Source: Paramacrobiotus richtersi (taxonomy: Eukaryota > Tardigrada > Eutardigrada > Parachela > Macrobiotidae). From it: 26,260 nt of DNA. Where the stretch lies: contig JAQGAU010000562.1 in NCBI GenBank assembly GCA_034698045.1, positions 1-26,260 of the forward strand. Reading direction: 5' to 3'. The position numbers and the translations under genes are program-made. The notes beneath the pieces were generated by a model, which worked only from the letters and a program-made list of their open reading frames with translations, had not been told where the DNA came from and ran no database searches. Below are positions 1-9,560 of this stretch, in pieces. The first letter of the stretch is position 1, and each line of letters begins with the position of its first letter.

Positions 1-165
1 TGGTGTTTGTCTTGTGGCGGCGGATTCGAAGAGCCCACTGGCTGAGGGCGAATGTTACCATTCCGCGGGTTGGGAGATGGAGCTGATGGGGCACTGGATG
101 GACCAGGGGAAGGGCCGCTATGTACGGATGGCTCGGGCGATGGCCTCGACGGCGCACTGGGTTGA

Positions 166-381
166 AAAGGCGGAGATGCACCGGCGGATGGCTATGGGGA
201 AGGGGCCGATGGGGCGGGTGCTGAAGGAGCGGGCGCTGGTGGAGCGGGCGCTGAAGGAGCGGGCGCTGAAGGAGCGGAAGCTGATGGAGCGGGCGCTGAC
301 GCATGGGAGCCTCCTCCACCTACATGTCCGCCGCCACCAGAAATTTATTTGTTCGTGGAACGTCCGGTTATTGCGCAATAG
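166..381 (+). CDS. possible broken 3' end of a Gly/Ala/Asp/Glu-rich protein
   Basis: In the frame ending with TAG at 379-381 the DNA reads as a Gly/Ala/Asp/Glu-rich stretch (GAGAE repeats), followed by a less repetitive tail WEPPPPTCPPPPEIYLFVER and PVIAQ. The same frame upstream has a similar Gly/Asp-rich composition but is cut by TGA at 43-45 and 163-165. This is either a damaged gene or the last exon of a gene starting left of the window. Because the repeat is GC-rich, other frames on both strands are also open here (a Pro/Ala/Ser reading on the - strand, an Arg/Lys/Met-rich one on +), so openness alone is not evidence. I prefer this frame because its composition is continuous and its end is less repetitive. 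I do not recognise a family. Confidence 0.3.
   Translation, partial: KGGDAPADGYGEGADGAGAEGAGAGGAGAEGAGAEGAEADGAGADAWEPPPPTCPPPPEIYLFVERPVIAQ
211..300. repeat. 15-bp minisatellite, six units
   Basis: Six imperfect head-to-tail units of the type GGAGCGGGCGCTGAA occupy 211-225, 226-240, 241-255, 256-270, 271-285 and 286-300. The unit is a multiple of three, so all frames stay open. In the favoured + frame each unit encodes the pentapeptide GAGAE. Confidence 0.85.
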
Positions 382-399
382 CGGCGAAACAGTTTAAGG

Positions 400-1430
400 T
401 TTTTGCTGCCGCCACCGTTAACATCCATTTAAAACTTGTCCTGTCTACTTTCAACTGAGAATAATCGGCTTACGCAGAGCAGAAAAGATGAGGAAACAGT
501 GGGGGAATCTCGTAATAAACATGATCAGATGCAGCAATGCAAATCATACAACGTTTAGGACATTTACACCCGGTTGTCCGAAATAAAATAATTATAAATA
601 CTCCAAATCATTTATAATGGATCTATTTCTGAACTCTAAATCAAACTACTTCTGAACGCTGATAATCAGATGTTGTGCGGGGAATTGATGATAGATTAGC
701 AGAGGAGTGGAAGAAATGTGCAACTGATTCTGGAACCACTTTATTCTTATGACCTGCTTTGTATTCAGCTTCTTAATACTACTGGTGAATGCACATTACT
801 TTTACGGAAATAACAAAAGGAAGCAGAATTAGCAATTCTGTCTTACTCATGTTGCCGTTTGCATTAGAGTTTGTTGCCAGTCTCAGACGCAATGTTTACT
901 ACTTAGCAAACGGTAAAGTTTTCAAAGCTCCACACTCGTCTGGCAGATTACAATGCAGATTTCCATGAAACATCGTGTACGAAACCAGTTAGAAACTTCC
1001 CAGTGTCAAAACCCTGAGCCGCAGTAGCATCGTCGCCGTCGGTTGTTAGCACTGCAGATTATTAATGATCAAACTTCACAGTGCGCTCTGTAACATGAGA
1101 ATGCCGTGCCGAAGAAATGCCATTGGTTATGCAGTACACAGATAAAACAAAAACGTAGTGCGGCGGCTTCCTTTCAGCTTTTGAGGTGAAAGAATTTAGT
1201 GCCATATTCGGCGCTTAACGTGTTTTATCTTTGGCATCTTAAAAGTTAAGTTTCGGGATACCTTTGTACAAAATAGTTTTATGGAATCTTTGGCACATGA
1301 TGCGGCGTGCATCATGCGGCGTCTTTTCTGTGGAAACGCCGCAGTACTTGTACAATAAAATCCTGATAGACAACTGCCGGAAGATTATATTGTCCAACAA
1401 AGTTAGGTAATACGTTGCACTGTACATGTA
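400..1430. other. intergenic, nothing recognised
   Basis: No convincing coding frame, RNA gene or repeat is visible. The few short open frames lack start context, paralogues or domain signatures. The last part must hold the promoter of the gene that starts at 1531. Confidence 0.6.
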
Positions 1431-1440
1431 GGAAAAGGGA

Positions 1441-1447
1441 TATAAAG
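1441..1447 (+). promoter_or_regulatory. TATA box of the first 8-Cys gene
   Basis: TATAAAG lies 90 bp before the ATG at 1531. The paralogous gene has TATATAAG at nearly the same distance, which supports both boxes. Confidence 0.6.
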
Positions 1448-1530
1448 ACTGACAGCAATTTTGTACTGACAGCTCCCTTATTCTTCAATTTACGCCCTTC
1501 TAGTCTTTTATCAGTATCTGTCAAGTCAGC

Positions 1531-2059
1531 ATGATTTCAGTGATACTTTTCTCGGCATTCGTTGCCGGCATGAGCATGGCACGCGCTGATGACAACTGCG
1601 AGGAACTCTGGAACCAGTGCCTAAGCATCGAAAATGAATTCTTCTCCTCTCCCGCGGCTTCCCAGTTACAGCTAGCCTTCGACACCGGAGAAACCGATAT
1701 CCACATGAATGACCAAATCCGTGACGCATGCGGGTAAAGTTTGCGTAGTATCATCTGAACATAAAGACACAACCGCACCAACTAAAAGAACACTGGCTCT
1801 GTGTAGATTTCTCAGTCGGTCTGCACAGTGTACAAAGACGGTCGTGGACCAGTGCATGCCGGCGTATGGCCCAGCTGCCGACTGGGGTCTCCTCTTGACC
1901 GAGCTTTGCGGGCATCCCGAATTTCCGGGCTACATGGCCACTGCCCTGCGCTGCAACAAACAGACCAACATCTTAGGGATTATCGGTGAAGTGTATGGGG
2001 AAGTGATTCCTGCATTAACATCGGCTGAACCTGTCCCGGAAGATCTGCCGTGTCGGTAG
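1531..2059 (+). CDS. secreted 8-cysteine protein, copy 1 (two exons)
   Basis: Exons 1531-1733 and 1807-2059 are joined across a 73-bp intron (GTAAAG...TGTGTAG, phase 2), giving 151 residues. Residues 1-19 are a signal peptide (MISVILFSAFVAGMSMARA). The mature part holds eight cysteines in the contexts DNCEE, WNQC, DAC, SAQCTK, VDQC, ELC, LRCNK and LPCR. The splice junction was chosen because it gives GFLSRSAQCTK, which lines up with WLSDASQCSK of the gene at 3568. Length, intron position, intron phase and all eight cysteines are shared by the two genes, so they are tandem duplicates. The pattern suggests a small, disulphide-rich, mostly helical extracellular protein, loosely like nematode DUF19 (T20D4.11-like) proteins, but I cannot assign a family or function. 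Confidence 0.8.
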
Positions 2060-3465
2060 GCAGCAGTACTAGTTATGGTACATTCGAGGGTTTATATCTT
2101 GATCATTTTGCAGCTTTCTACGTTTGGTTTTCCGGCGAATTTCCCCTCTGCCAGTACTGCAGCAGTGCGGACGTTCCGACACCGCCAGCCTGGTGAACTT
2201 GGCTGAAACGGCTGTTGACCTCTTTGGATGTAGTGGAAGTGCGGCCAGAGCGAGTTATCGAAATTTTCCATTTTTCGGTTTTTCGCAGTTGAAAAACAAT
2301 CGGGCCGGATAAGGACAGAATTTGGACAAGATTAAGTTTCGATCGCCTCTCCCGAACTACCCGCCACAAGCACGGACTCGAGATATTAAGTTCCGCACCC
2401 TTCTGTACAACCAGACTGATGTGTTCGTTTCGTTACTTTTGACAATTGTATATACAACTGGATAAACAACCGAGTGATGCGCGGCTTAATTTTTGAAGTG
2501 ATGCACATGACGTGTTGCAATAGTTTCTAATTAAATCATCCAAGGTCGCTACGCTTGTGAAATCAGCCAAACAAAATCAAGCGGGCGCTGCTAACGCATA
2601 TCTGCTACCGTTGACTCGATCATTATGCGGGTTACAACTTTCTTCGAATGTGGAAAACACACATTATTGTGACACATATCAAAACTGGGCACGGTACACC
2701 GGTAATGCAACAGGAACCAAAGTTCGTGAATAACTGATGATCCAAGACATCAGCTTTTATTGTCGTTTTGTGTCCTGACCTTTTGGCAGCGGCAAATTTT
2801 CAAATTTAAACCGAGCGCCAAAACAGTATAACAAGCAAACGAACTAAAACACAGCAGCATGGTCGATGATAAAAGACACTGATCGTCACTTCCAAGTTCA
2901 ACGCTTTAGAAACCTACATAAGATTGCAACATTCGGTGCTCAAAGTCTCTTCAAATGCTTCAGAAAAGCTCTTAAGCTTTTCAGGAAACTGTGGACAAGT
3001 TAACAACCATAATTTACTTGTCGTCTATGCATCTTCCGCACGTATTCTATGATTCATGAAGTTCGCTTAGCGCACACTCAACGTCATACACGCGTCGGCC
3101 ACACATACAGTACGTGTGGGCATACAGTGTAAGTCACCAGTCTTATGTCCAAAACTGTGAAGCCCTTCTTGTACTTCAACAGTGTGAAGAAGGGAATGCA
3201 CGCAAACCAGAATTACGCAACACACGAATCGTGAAAATGATAACGTGCGACGGCGCCTTTGTGTGCTCGGATCAAGAGACTTACGACATCTGGCGTAATC
3301 GAATCATCTTTTACTGAGGTAGTCGTCAAGAGTAAAGGATTCGGCAGCCTTTGTCGAATTATGCAAACAGTTGTAACTGCCCCAAAGAGCCGTTTACCAC
3401 AGAACGTAAAATCTGTATCTTTCCGGGAAACTTTGCTCCGAACCCGGTCCTACCAAAACGTGTCC
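2060..3465. other. intergenic between the two 8-Cys genes
   Basis: Nothing firm is visible. Short open frames at 2118-2369 and 3114-3317 have no start context, domain or paralogue. No third copy of the 8-Cys gene was found. Confidence 0.55.
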
Positions 3466-3469
3466 TTCG

Positions 3470-3477
3470 TATATAAG
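3470..3477 (+). promoter_or_regulatory. TATA box of the second 8-Cys gene
   Basis: TATATAAG lies 98 bp before the ATG at 3568, matching the arrangement at 1441. Transcription would start near 3500, leaving a 5' UTR of about 70 nt. Confidence 0.65.
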
Positions 3478-3567
3478 CAGTCTGGCGGATCGCAGACCCT
3501 AAATCACAGAGCACAAAATTAACACAGCATCCAGGTTTGCTTACTCACTGCTTTTACTGTTTTGACC

Positions 3568-4217
3568 ATGAGTCCACTAAGTTTTGTTCTGGTTTCCTTT
3601 GTCGTTCTGCGTACAGTGGCTGGTAATGACACGTGCGAGGAAATTACTCAGCATTGTTCCGATATCGATAATCAGTATTTTTCGTCGTCAAACGCCGCGC
3701 AACTATGGCAAGCCATCGAGTCTGGTGTTCCTAACAATCTCAACATCCCGATTCGTTTCACATGCCGGTAACGTGTTTGAAGCCATTAAATTTAGTATTT
3801 ACGTGTATGCATTTGAATAACTCAGAAGTACGTGTGTATGGTTATTTGAATAGACCTTGATATTAACTTTATTTTACTACATTACTCGAAAGACGCGAAA
3901 AAACTATAAATTGAATAGTTACAAGATTCCGCTGAATGGTAATGAATGCTATTTATTACAGTTGGCTGAGTGATGCTTCCCAATGTTCGAAATCATACTA
4001 CGACCAGTGCTCTCCATCCATGTCTCCTGTGGCACAACTGATTGACAATCTACAGGAGCAAATCTGCAAGAGCACCTTTATTAACAACATTGCATACAGT
4101 GTGATCCGCTGCAACAAAAAGGTCAACCTCTGGGGAATCGTCGAGGAGGCGTATAATAATATGCTGGCGGCTTCGTCTTCCGGTGAACCAGTCCTTCCGG
4201 ATTCCCAGTGCCGGTAG
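3568..4217 (+). CDS. secreted 8-cysteine protein, copy 2 (two exons)
   Basis: Exons 3568-3767 and 3962-4217 flank a 194-bp intron (GTAACG...TTATTACAG, phase 2) and give 151 residues. The start is the ATG at 3568; an in-frame TTG six bases earlier is not a likely start. Residues 1-19 form a signal peptide ending in RTVAG. The eight cysteines fall in TCEE, QHC, FTC, SQCSK, DQC, QIC, IRCNK and SQCR, each matching copy 1. Shared segments include CEE, FSS, A-Q-L and SGEPV/SAEPV near the C terminus. Identity outside the cysteines is modest, so the duplication is not recent. It is presumably exported; function unknown. Confidence 0.82.
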
Positions 4218-5127
4218 AGCAATGACAGCAACGACTTTTGCAGTATCAACTCAAGTAAACACTTTTTAATTTACAGGTTTCTGCACGAGATTCTTCTGCA
4301 GTTTTGGAACCTGGATGTGCCGAGTGAATGCGGATCTCGTGACTATTCCATGGTAATGCGACTGTATGGAATCTTCTACAGCACTTTTGGATGCACAGTT
4401 TAGGAGTAACCCAACCGTACTTCGCGGACTGCCAAAACACCGAAATCCCTGGCGTTATGCGGGGAACTGTATATAATGTATAAGGCTGCTGATGGAGCGG
4501 CTATGGTGGTTGTTCATTGCTTTACCTAGCTGTATAATCTGTATTCAGTGCGCAATGAAACCGAAAGCTTTCGTTCCTTGTTTATATGATAACGGATGGT
4601 AATCTGGTTGCAGTACTTTGGTTTGAGCATTGTCTGTTGAAAATCGATTTTGGTTTTTGAACATTCCTGTACAGGAGTTCATATAAGAAGACCGAGTACG
4701 AGGGAATTATTTAGTTTACGGCTTGATGAGCGTCCATAGTGAATGGTTAGCAGCGATAATTAATCGAAGAAAGCAAAAGGCGAACAAATAGTTTTTCCGA
4801 CATACAGATCAGTCTGCGGACTGATTCGCCTACTAGTAATATTGCAGACGTCAGACGTCGAAACGAGATGTTTAAGCTGTGTCAGCCCTTATCATCCGTT
4901 ATACACATAACGCAGTTAATAAACTTGGTTAATAAACGCAGTTAAGGTATGATGAATACATCCTAACTTAAACAGCCATTTTTGAAAATATAGTACAAAA
5001 CCAATAGAGTATACAGCAACAGCGTTATCGCGTCCGAAAGGACTATGTGACCTTGTGCAACAGACAGAGAAAAATGCGTTGGCGGTTTGTATGGAAACCT
5101 GCGCTGCGTTCCGGTCGGTTAACTAGA
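4218..5127. other. intergenic, nothing recognised
   Basis: This lies between the convergent ends of the second 8-Cys gene (+) and the DOMON gene (-). I see no clear poly-A signal, repeat or RNA gene. Confidence 0.55.
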
Positions 5128-6136
5128 TTAGCCCATTATTGCAGCAGCCGCGGCCTTATTGTACTCCTTCATATCACATTCCTTCTCCGAGTCCTCATTA
5201 ACGGTGTTGTTGCACGGCGAAAGAATAGTCTGATCAGACGTTCTGGATCTTACGCGTGTGGCCAGATATGTATCGGCCTTTTCTGAAGCTTTTGGCGTGC
5301 CGTTCTCGATGATCCCGGTGGCGACGGTGTAGTATGGCATTAAACCAAGGTTGACCGTTTCACCGCTAACCGTGAATTCAATCGGTAGAAGCACACTGCA
5401 GTTCATTCCGAAGCCCACAGGGGAAAGGCCTAGTACTTTAAGTGGTGTTTGCTACAAAATCAAACGGCATTATAAAACCTTTCTTCTTCATGATTAATAT
5501 CTAATGACGACATACGCTGACGTCGGCAAAGTTTGGCTGGAGGTTATCCTTGAGAGTGTTCCAAGAAAGCTTAGTTTTAATAGTATCGTCATCCATCATG
5601 CAGATCACACTTGCTGAATTCTTGTTGAAGCCATCCTGAAAATGCAGTGCTTTTAAATAACATTCCGTTGTGATTGCCTTTAAAAAAGCTGTTTAGTCTA
5701 CGTCCACAACACAACAAAAATGCGCCGTTGTTGCTAAAAAAATTTGGTAATAATATTCGAACGAAGCCGCATGCCTATGAGTACGGCACACTGTTCAAAA
5801 TTTCTCTGTGGTAATAAAATACGACAGACAGTGTACAGAAGAATGTACCTGAGAAAAGCTGATGCCAACCCATTTGTCTCCACCGGATGGACCGAATACC
5901 AGTTTGTCAATGGCCTCGACAGAATACATTCCAACGAGATCAAGTCGAACAAACGGAGTTCCTGTAGCGATGATAACGAAGACCGCCTCGCACTTGTTAG
6001 CAGTGTTTCCACTTATACAGCCACGCGGGATACCGATACAAAGGACTCCATCATATCCACAGCGAGCTTGAGCGGTACCGAATAGGAAAATGCATATGGT
6101 AAGAGCAAAACAAATAGTGGACAGATATGCACACAT
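5128..6136 (-). CDS. secreted DOMON-domain protein (three exons)
   Basis: Exons on the - strand are 6136-5849, 5635-5516 and 5451-5128 (introns 213 and 64 bp, both phase 0; donors GTACAT and GTATGT, acceptors TTTTCAG and TTTGTAG), giving 243 residues. The start is the ATG at 6136, which begins a clear signal peptide (MCAYLSTICFALTICIFLFG, then TAQA). A Cys-rich opener (CGYDGVLCIGIPRGC...NKC) is followed by WVGISFSQDGFNKNSASVIC, then MNCSV and PYYTVATG. This order (C..C.GxPxGC, then WVxxxFS.D....VxxC, then CSxxxP and YYxxxAxG) is the DOMON pattern of ferric-chelate-reductase-1-like proteins, a haem- or sugar-binding beta-sandwich. No cytochrome b561 helices follow; the protein ends in NKAAAAAIMG. 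A soluble extracellular role is inferred. Confidence 0.75.
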
Positions 6137-6221
6137 TCTTCGGCCGTCACGTACAATGTTCAAGATTATGTTAACTTCGTGAGGATGCAAAATTATAGGC
6201 CTGTTTTTCTTACTCTGCGTA

Positions 6222-6228
6222 CTTATAT
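6222..6228 (-). promoter_or_regulatory. TATA box of the DOMON gene
   Basis: Read on the - strand this is ATATAAG, 86 bp before the ATG at 6136. The spacing matches that of the two 8-Cys genes. Confidence 0.55.
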
Positions 6229-6229
6229 T

Positions 6230-6840
6230 GCCGCACCGACTTGTTTACCTGCTGTTGACACTGGATTGCCCAATGGTAAAAATATCATGTTGTTTTTTAC
6301 GTGATAACGGTAAATGCCGGCAGCAGACGGCCATGTGTCCGTATATGATACTGATACATTGTATGTTGTATGTGCCCACGTCAGAGAAAGATTTATGATA
6401 CGATACTGGAGTTTACCGCTTCTTTAAGAACGCTGCATGGTTTGGCTTCGCGTTCGCGTGATATCTAAAACACTGAGCGTGATGCTACCTGTATATGTTG
6501 TCGCAAATACATGGTACGCATAACCGAGGCGATGCGGCGAAAGACGCTAGGAAGTCAGTGAACATGACTAATCCGAAGAAACTGAATTCCGACTTTGATG
6601 ATTAGGTCACGAGCTTGGAGGTGTTCTTGTTGGATGTGCTGATTTTATCTTTGGTCATGTGATTAGGCAAAAAACACTTTTAAAAGTCAGCTAATATTGT
6701 TTAAAACTAAAAAATGTGGGTTTCACCTTTCGTAGAGAGAATGCGCAAGCAAAGAACTTAAGTCTTCGCAACGTGTGAACCCCAAAGAAAATGGTCAGAA
6801 GCTGCCTTCCCGGAATAGGTGTTGTATGGATATTATCCTG
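6230..6840. other. intergenic; site where a sixth array gene would be expected
   Basis: No coding region is recognisable. From the spacing in the other copies, the start codon belonging to the upstream block at 6995-7000 should lie near 6775 on the - strand, but no ATG-AGG-ATT-like signal-peptide exon survives there. Confidence 0.5.
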
Positions 6841-6844
6841 TTGA

Positions 6845-7072
6845 TGGCAACAATGGAATGAGCGAATGGGAATAATTATGCTTGACCGCTCTTATTTTAT
6901 TATACATTCCATAATTATGTACAACGACAACCTGCCAATCCTGCGGCACAATGCGGCTAACTGACATTTAAAACGTTACAGTATCGTCGTCCGTCACGTG
7001 GTTAGTTCCGGTGTTTTCAAAAGCGCTGATGTCATACGTACGTGTTATTAATTTTGTCGTTGTTTGGTATTT
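6845..7072 (-). promoter_or_regulatory. orphan copy of the LDLa-array promoter block (P0)
   Basis: At 6981-7036 the sequence carries all parts of the conserved block: CGTCCGT, CACGTG (6995-7000), AGTTCCGGT and TGATGTCAT, as read on the + strand. About 95 bp to the left, TTATTTTATTATACATTCC (6893-6911) matches the TATA-like box of the other copies, and GAGCGAATG near 6857 matches the initiator region. Similarity to other copies also continues right (TTGTCGTTGTTTGGTATTT). No gene follows, so this is probably the remnant of a lost sixth member. Confidence 0.6.
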
Positions 7073-7074
7073 CC

Positions 7075-7092
7075 AATAATAATAATAATAAT
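7075..7092. repeat. (AAT)6 microsatellite
   Basis: Six uninterrupted AAT units just outside the orphan promoter block. The other promoter copies have no such expansion at this point. Confidence 0.9.
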
Positions 7093-7099
7093 ATTCTTC

Positions 7100-7655
7100 C
7101 GAAGCAGACAACCCGTTTACACAGGACTTCAAAGTCTGTTTGATTAGAACAACACTCACAATGAGGGCATAATTACAGGACTATACCGGTCAGCGTGAAT
7201 GCCGGCAACTGCAATATGAAGTCATCAACGATAACAGAAGCTCGAAGACGTGGAGCAGTTTTTCGTAATAATCGTAATAATCTTTGCACCTGTTTTGTAC
7301 AAGTCCCGTACCTGCATTACAAGAGTTTCTTGTATATCTTGCATAAAATTTGAAGCTAAAATAAAACTAAAGCGGCATATTCTACGTAATGTTTTACGCT
7401 CATGTGATATCTGCGCGTACGGTATATCGCACGCCCTGTGCCGTACGTCTTGGTCCCAAGGATAATAATTTGTCTGAAGCCTTCTAGTTGCTACATGTAG
7501 TCAATCGGGAACAATGACCATTAGATCGTAACATTCGGTAACTTGTTTGCTGCAGCATATTTTATAACGAAATCGTGCGGTATCGATACTAAAACATTTT
7601 ATTGTTCATTGTTCATCGAGGATCGCGTCATGTCATCATATTGTCGCTAATCGTT
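7100..7655. other. intergenic, nothing recognised
   Basis: No coding, RNA or repeat feature is supported between the orphan promoter block and the 3' flank of D1. Confidence 0.5.
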
Positions 7656-7662
7656 TTACGTG

Positions 7663-7709
7663 AACAATAAATTCTGTCGTAAATTGCTAATCATATCGTT
7701 ATGTCACAC
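7663..7709 (-). repeat. 3'-flank segment shared by D1 and D5
   Basis: This aligns without gaps to 15393-15439 (shared pieces AACAATAA, TAATCAT and CGTTATGTCACAC). It lies downstream of the last exon in both genes, so the duplicated unit included at least this much 3' flank. Confidence 0.7.
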
Positions 7710-7859
7710 GTGGCTGGAAAATCATTAAAACACCACACAAAGGGGTACAGCCACACTGACAGAAAAGACGACCTTCTGTATTCTCGTACATAAATTAGCA
7801 AGATCCGGAAAATGGCAAAGATTTATTATTTCCAGGGCGTCAACAAATATAGCGAGGTA

Positions 7860-9243
7860 ATCATCTGCGAGGGTACCAGAAGCTGCGATTGCCTGGCCGT
7901 TTTTCCATCTTGTCCGTCAAATTAGAAGATTTGACCTTCTACGCAACCGGCGCGCGGGCTTTCGTCCGAATTATCGCCACAGTCATCCTGACCATTGCAG
8001 ATCTGCATCAGCAAGTGCACACTGAATGATATTCCACACGTTTAGATTCAAATATACTGCAGTTAATTACTGGCACAGTTGGCACGAAACACGACTGCTA
8101 TAAAAGAGTTCGACAACTAAACTGGGATATTCGATGTGTTGTGTCTTGCAGCTCGAAGCCTTGAAACGCCATGAATAATTCATATTTTCATTGACTTGAA
8201 GAGTAATAAATATTTGATGAGATAAAGATTTCTGTGTTCTAGAAACACCTCTAACAAAAAAGGGTGCACCACTCTTACGCTAACATTTAAAACTCTTATC
8301 ATGTGCATTTCTACCTGGCTCCGATAAACGCAGTGTGCATTGGCACACTCGAAATGTGTGTCCGGACACAAGGGTAGGATCCCCATCGGCCGGTATTTTG
8401 GATATTGAAATTGTCGGAACAGTAAGGATAGTTGTAGCAGTTATAAACAAGCCGCTGCTGGTTCACTGGTGTGGTCGCTTCAGGGTACTGTACTGTTGGT
8501 AGTGTCGGTACAGTCACTCTTGGTGGCACAATCGTCCTCGGTGGTTTCACTGGCCTGCAGTGGAAACAAGGTCGAACCGTTGGATTTCTTATGGGCGATT
8601 CAGTCACTGGTGAAGGTGGTCTTGTTCTTATGTTTTGCTCCGCTGGAGGTAACGGTCCGGTTCCCGCCGTGGGGGCCTTTGCAGAACCCGAAATAATTGG
8701 AGCAATCCCGAATCTTTCGCCAATGTCTCCGTGTTCGTCCCGGAAGTGGTCCTCCTGTTGGCTACGAACGTTCACTGCTGCAACGGGTGCAGAATCAACT
8801 GGCGACGGTCTAAGGGCACTGCCACTGTTGTCCCGGATTCGTACGTTTTGAGAAGGAACCGGAGCGGGATTGTTGGAAGCACTGCCACTATTGTCCCGGA
8901 TTCGTACGTTTTGAGAAGGAACAGGACCGGGAATATAGGATGGAGGAAATCGGGCTGTGTAGTCTGTGGAACGAAAATCTTGACCGCTGTACACGGGAAC
9001 AGGGGCATTATAAATCGCTCGGAACGAGTCAAAGCCATGAGACTGGGACGGTGCTGAGTATTGTACTGATCCACCGAGGTAGACGTTCGCGCTTTCTGAA
9101 GCCATCAGACAAACGTACCGATTTTAGTAATTTACTCTGTAAAAGGACTGCATAACTGATTATACGTGGAACTGCTGTTACTCACCATCAATTAGGCAAA
9201 CTAAGAAAACGAACGGTCAAACAATGACCATAGAAATCCTCAT
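7860..9243 (-). pseudogene. D1: decayed LDLa array member
   Basis: Three exons are recognisable: 9243-9186 (58 nt, same size as in D5, donor GTGAGT), 9095-8315 (acceptor GCTTCAG) and 8002-7922, with tail homology to about 7860. Damage: (a) codon 9 of the signal-peptide exon is TGA (9217-9219) where D5 has TGT; (b) in exon 2 the body and the LDLa start (CPDTHFECANAHCVYRSQ) lie in different frames, with the shift near 8365-8375; (c) exon 3 encodes ICNGQDDCGDNSDESPRAGC, then stops at 7922-7924, while the conserved tail (LTDKMEKRPGN) continues in another frame. The body still reads open for over 250 codons and contains RFPPSYIPGPVPSQNVRIRD. It lacks the middle part found in D2 and D5. Recent decay is the simplest reading; assembly errors would have to hit several places. 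Confidence 0.75.
8818..8943 (-). repeat. 63-bp tandem duplication inside D1
   Basis: Two adjacent copies start at 8818 and 8881, both with ACTGCCACT, TTGTCCCGGATTCGTACG and TTTTGAGAAGGAAC. They encode two copies of a 21-residue unit containing PVPSQNVRIRDNSGSA on the - strand. D3 and D5 have a single related unit (PSGNVRIR). Confidence 0.85.
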
Positions 9244-9334
9244 CGTAGGACTGTAACGCCGAGGTTTTCACTACCGGCCAGCCGTAAAACGTCACGCTTA
9301 GACTAGCTAACCGATAAACACACCTGCTTCAGTT

Positions 9335-9560
9335 GTAGAGGGAGTGAATGAAAATGTTCACTTGTTGTTTCTTGTTTTATTATGCATTGCACATGTCAAA
9401 CGAAATCATGCGTCCCACCGCAGCTAGTTGGCATTCACAAAGATGCTAATTTTGTCGTCCGTCATGTGAGTTAGTTCCGGTGTTTTCAAAAGCATCTGAT
9501 ATTATATGCGCTGTCGCTGTCGTCGTTACTGTATTTGTCGTTTTTTGCTTATTACAGAGT
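9335..9560 (-). promoter_or_regulatory. promoter block P1 (upstream of D1)
   Basis: The conserved core is at 9452-9510 with CATGTG (9463-9468, one change from CACGTG), AGTTCCGGTGTTTTC, and a decayed CRE-like half. About 80 bp closer to the gene is TTCTTGTTTTATTATGC (9369-9385; an AATAAAACAAGAA box on the - strand). Some 30 bp further is GAGTGAATGAAAA (9342-9354; TTTTCATTCACTC on the - strand), which resembles an initiator. The CACGTG-like site is 220 bp before the start codon. Confidence 0.7.

Noticed and set aside
14..397. Long + strand open frame rich in Met, Arg, Leu and Lys
   Set aside because: It is an out-of-frame reading of the same GC-rich repeat; the Gly/Ala frame has a more protein-like composition.
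3114..3317. 67-codon + strand frame with several cysteines
   Set aside because: No signal peptide, paralogue or domain; it lies in the presumed promoter spacer of the second 8-Cys gene.
8471..9057. Several + strand open frames opposite D1
   Set aside because: They mirror the proline/serine-rich codons of the - strand body, which has paralogues in the other copies.
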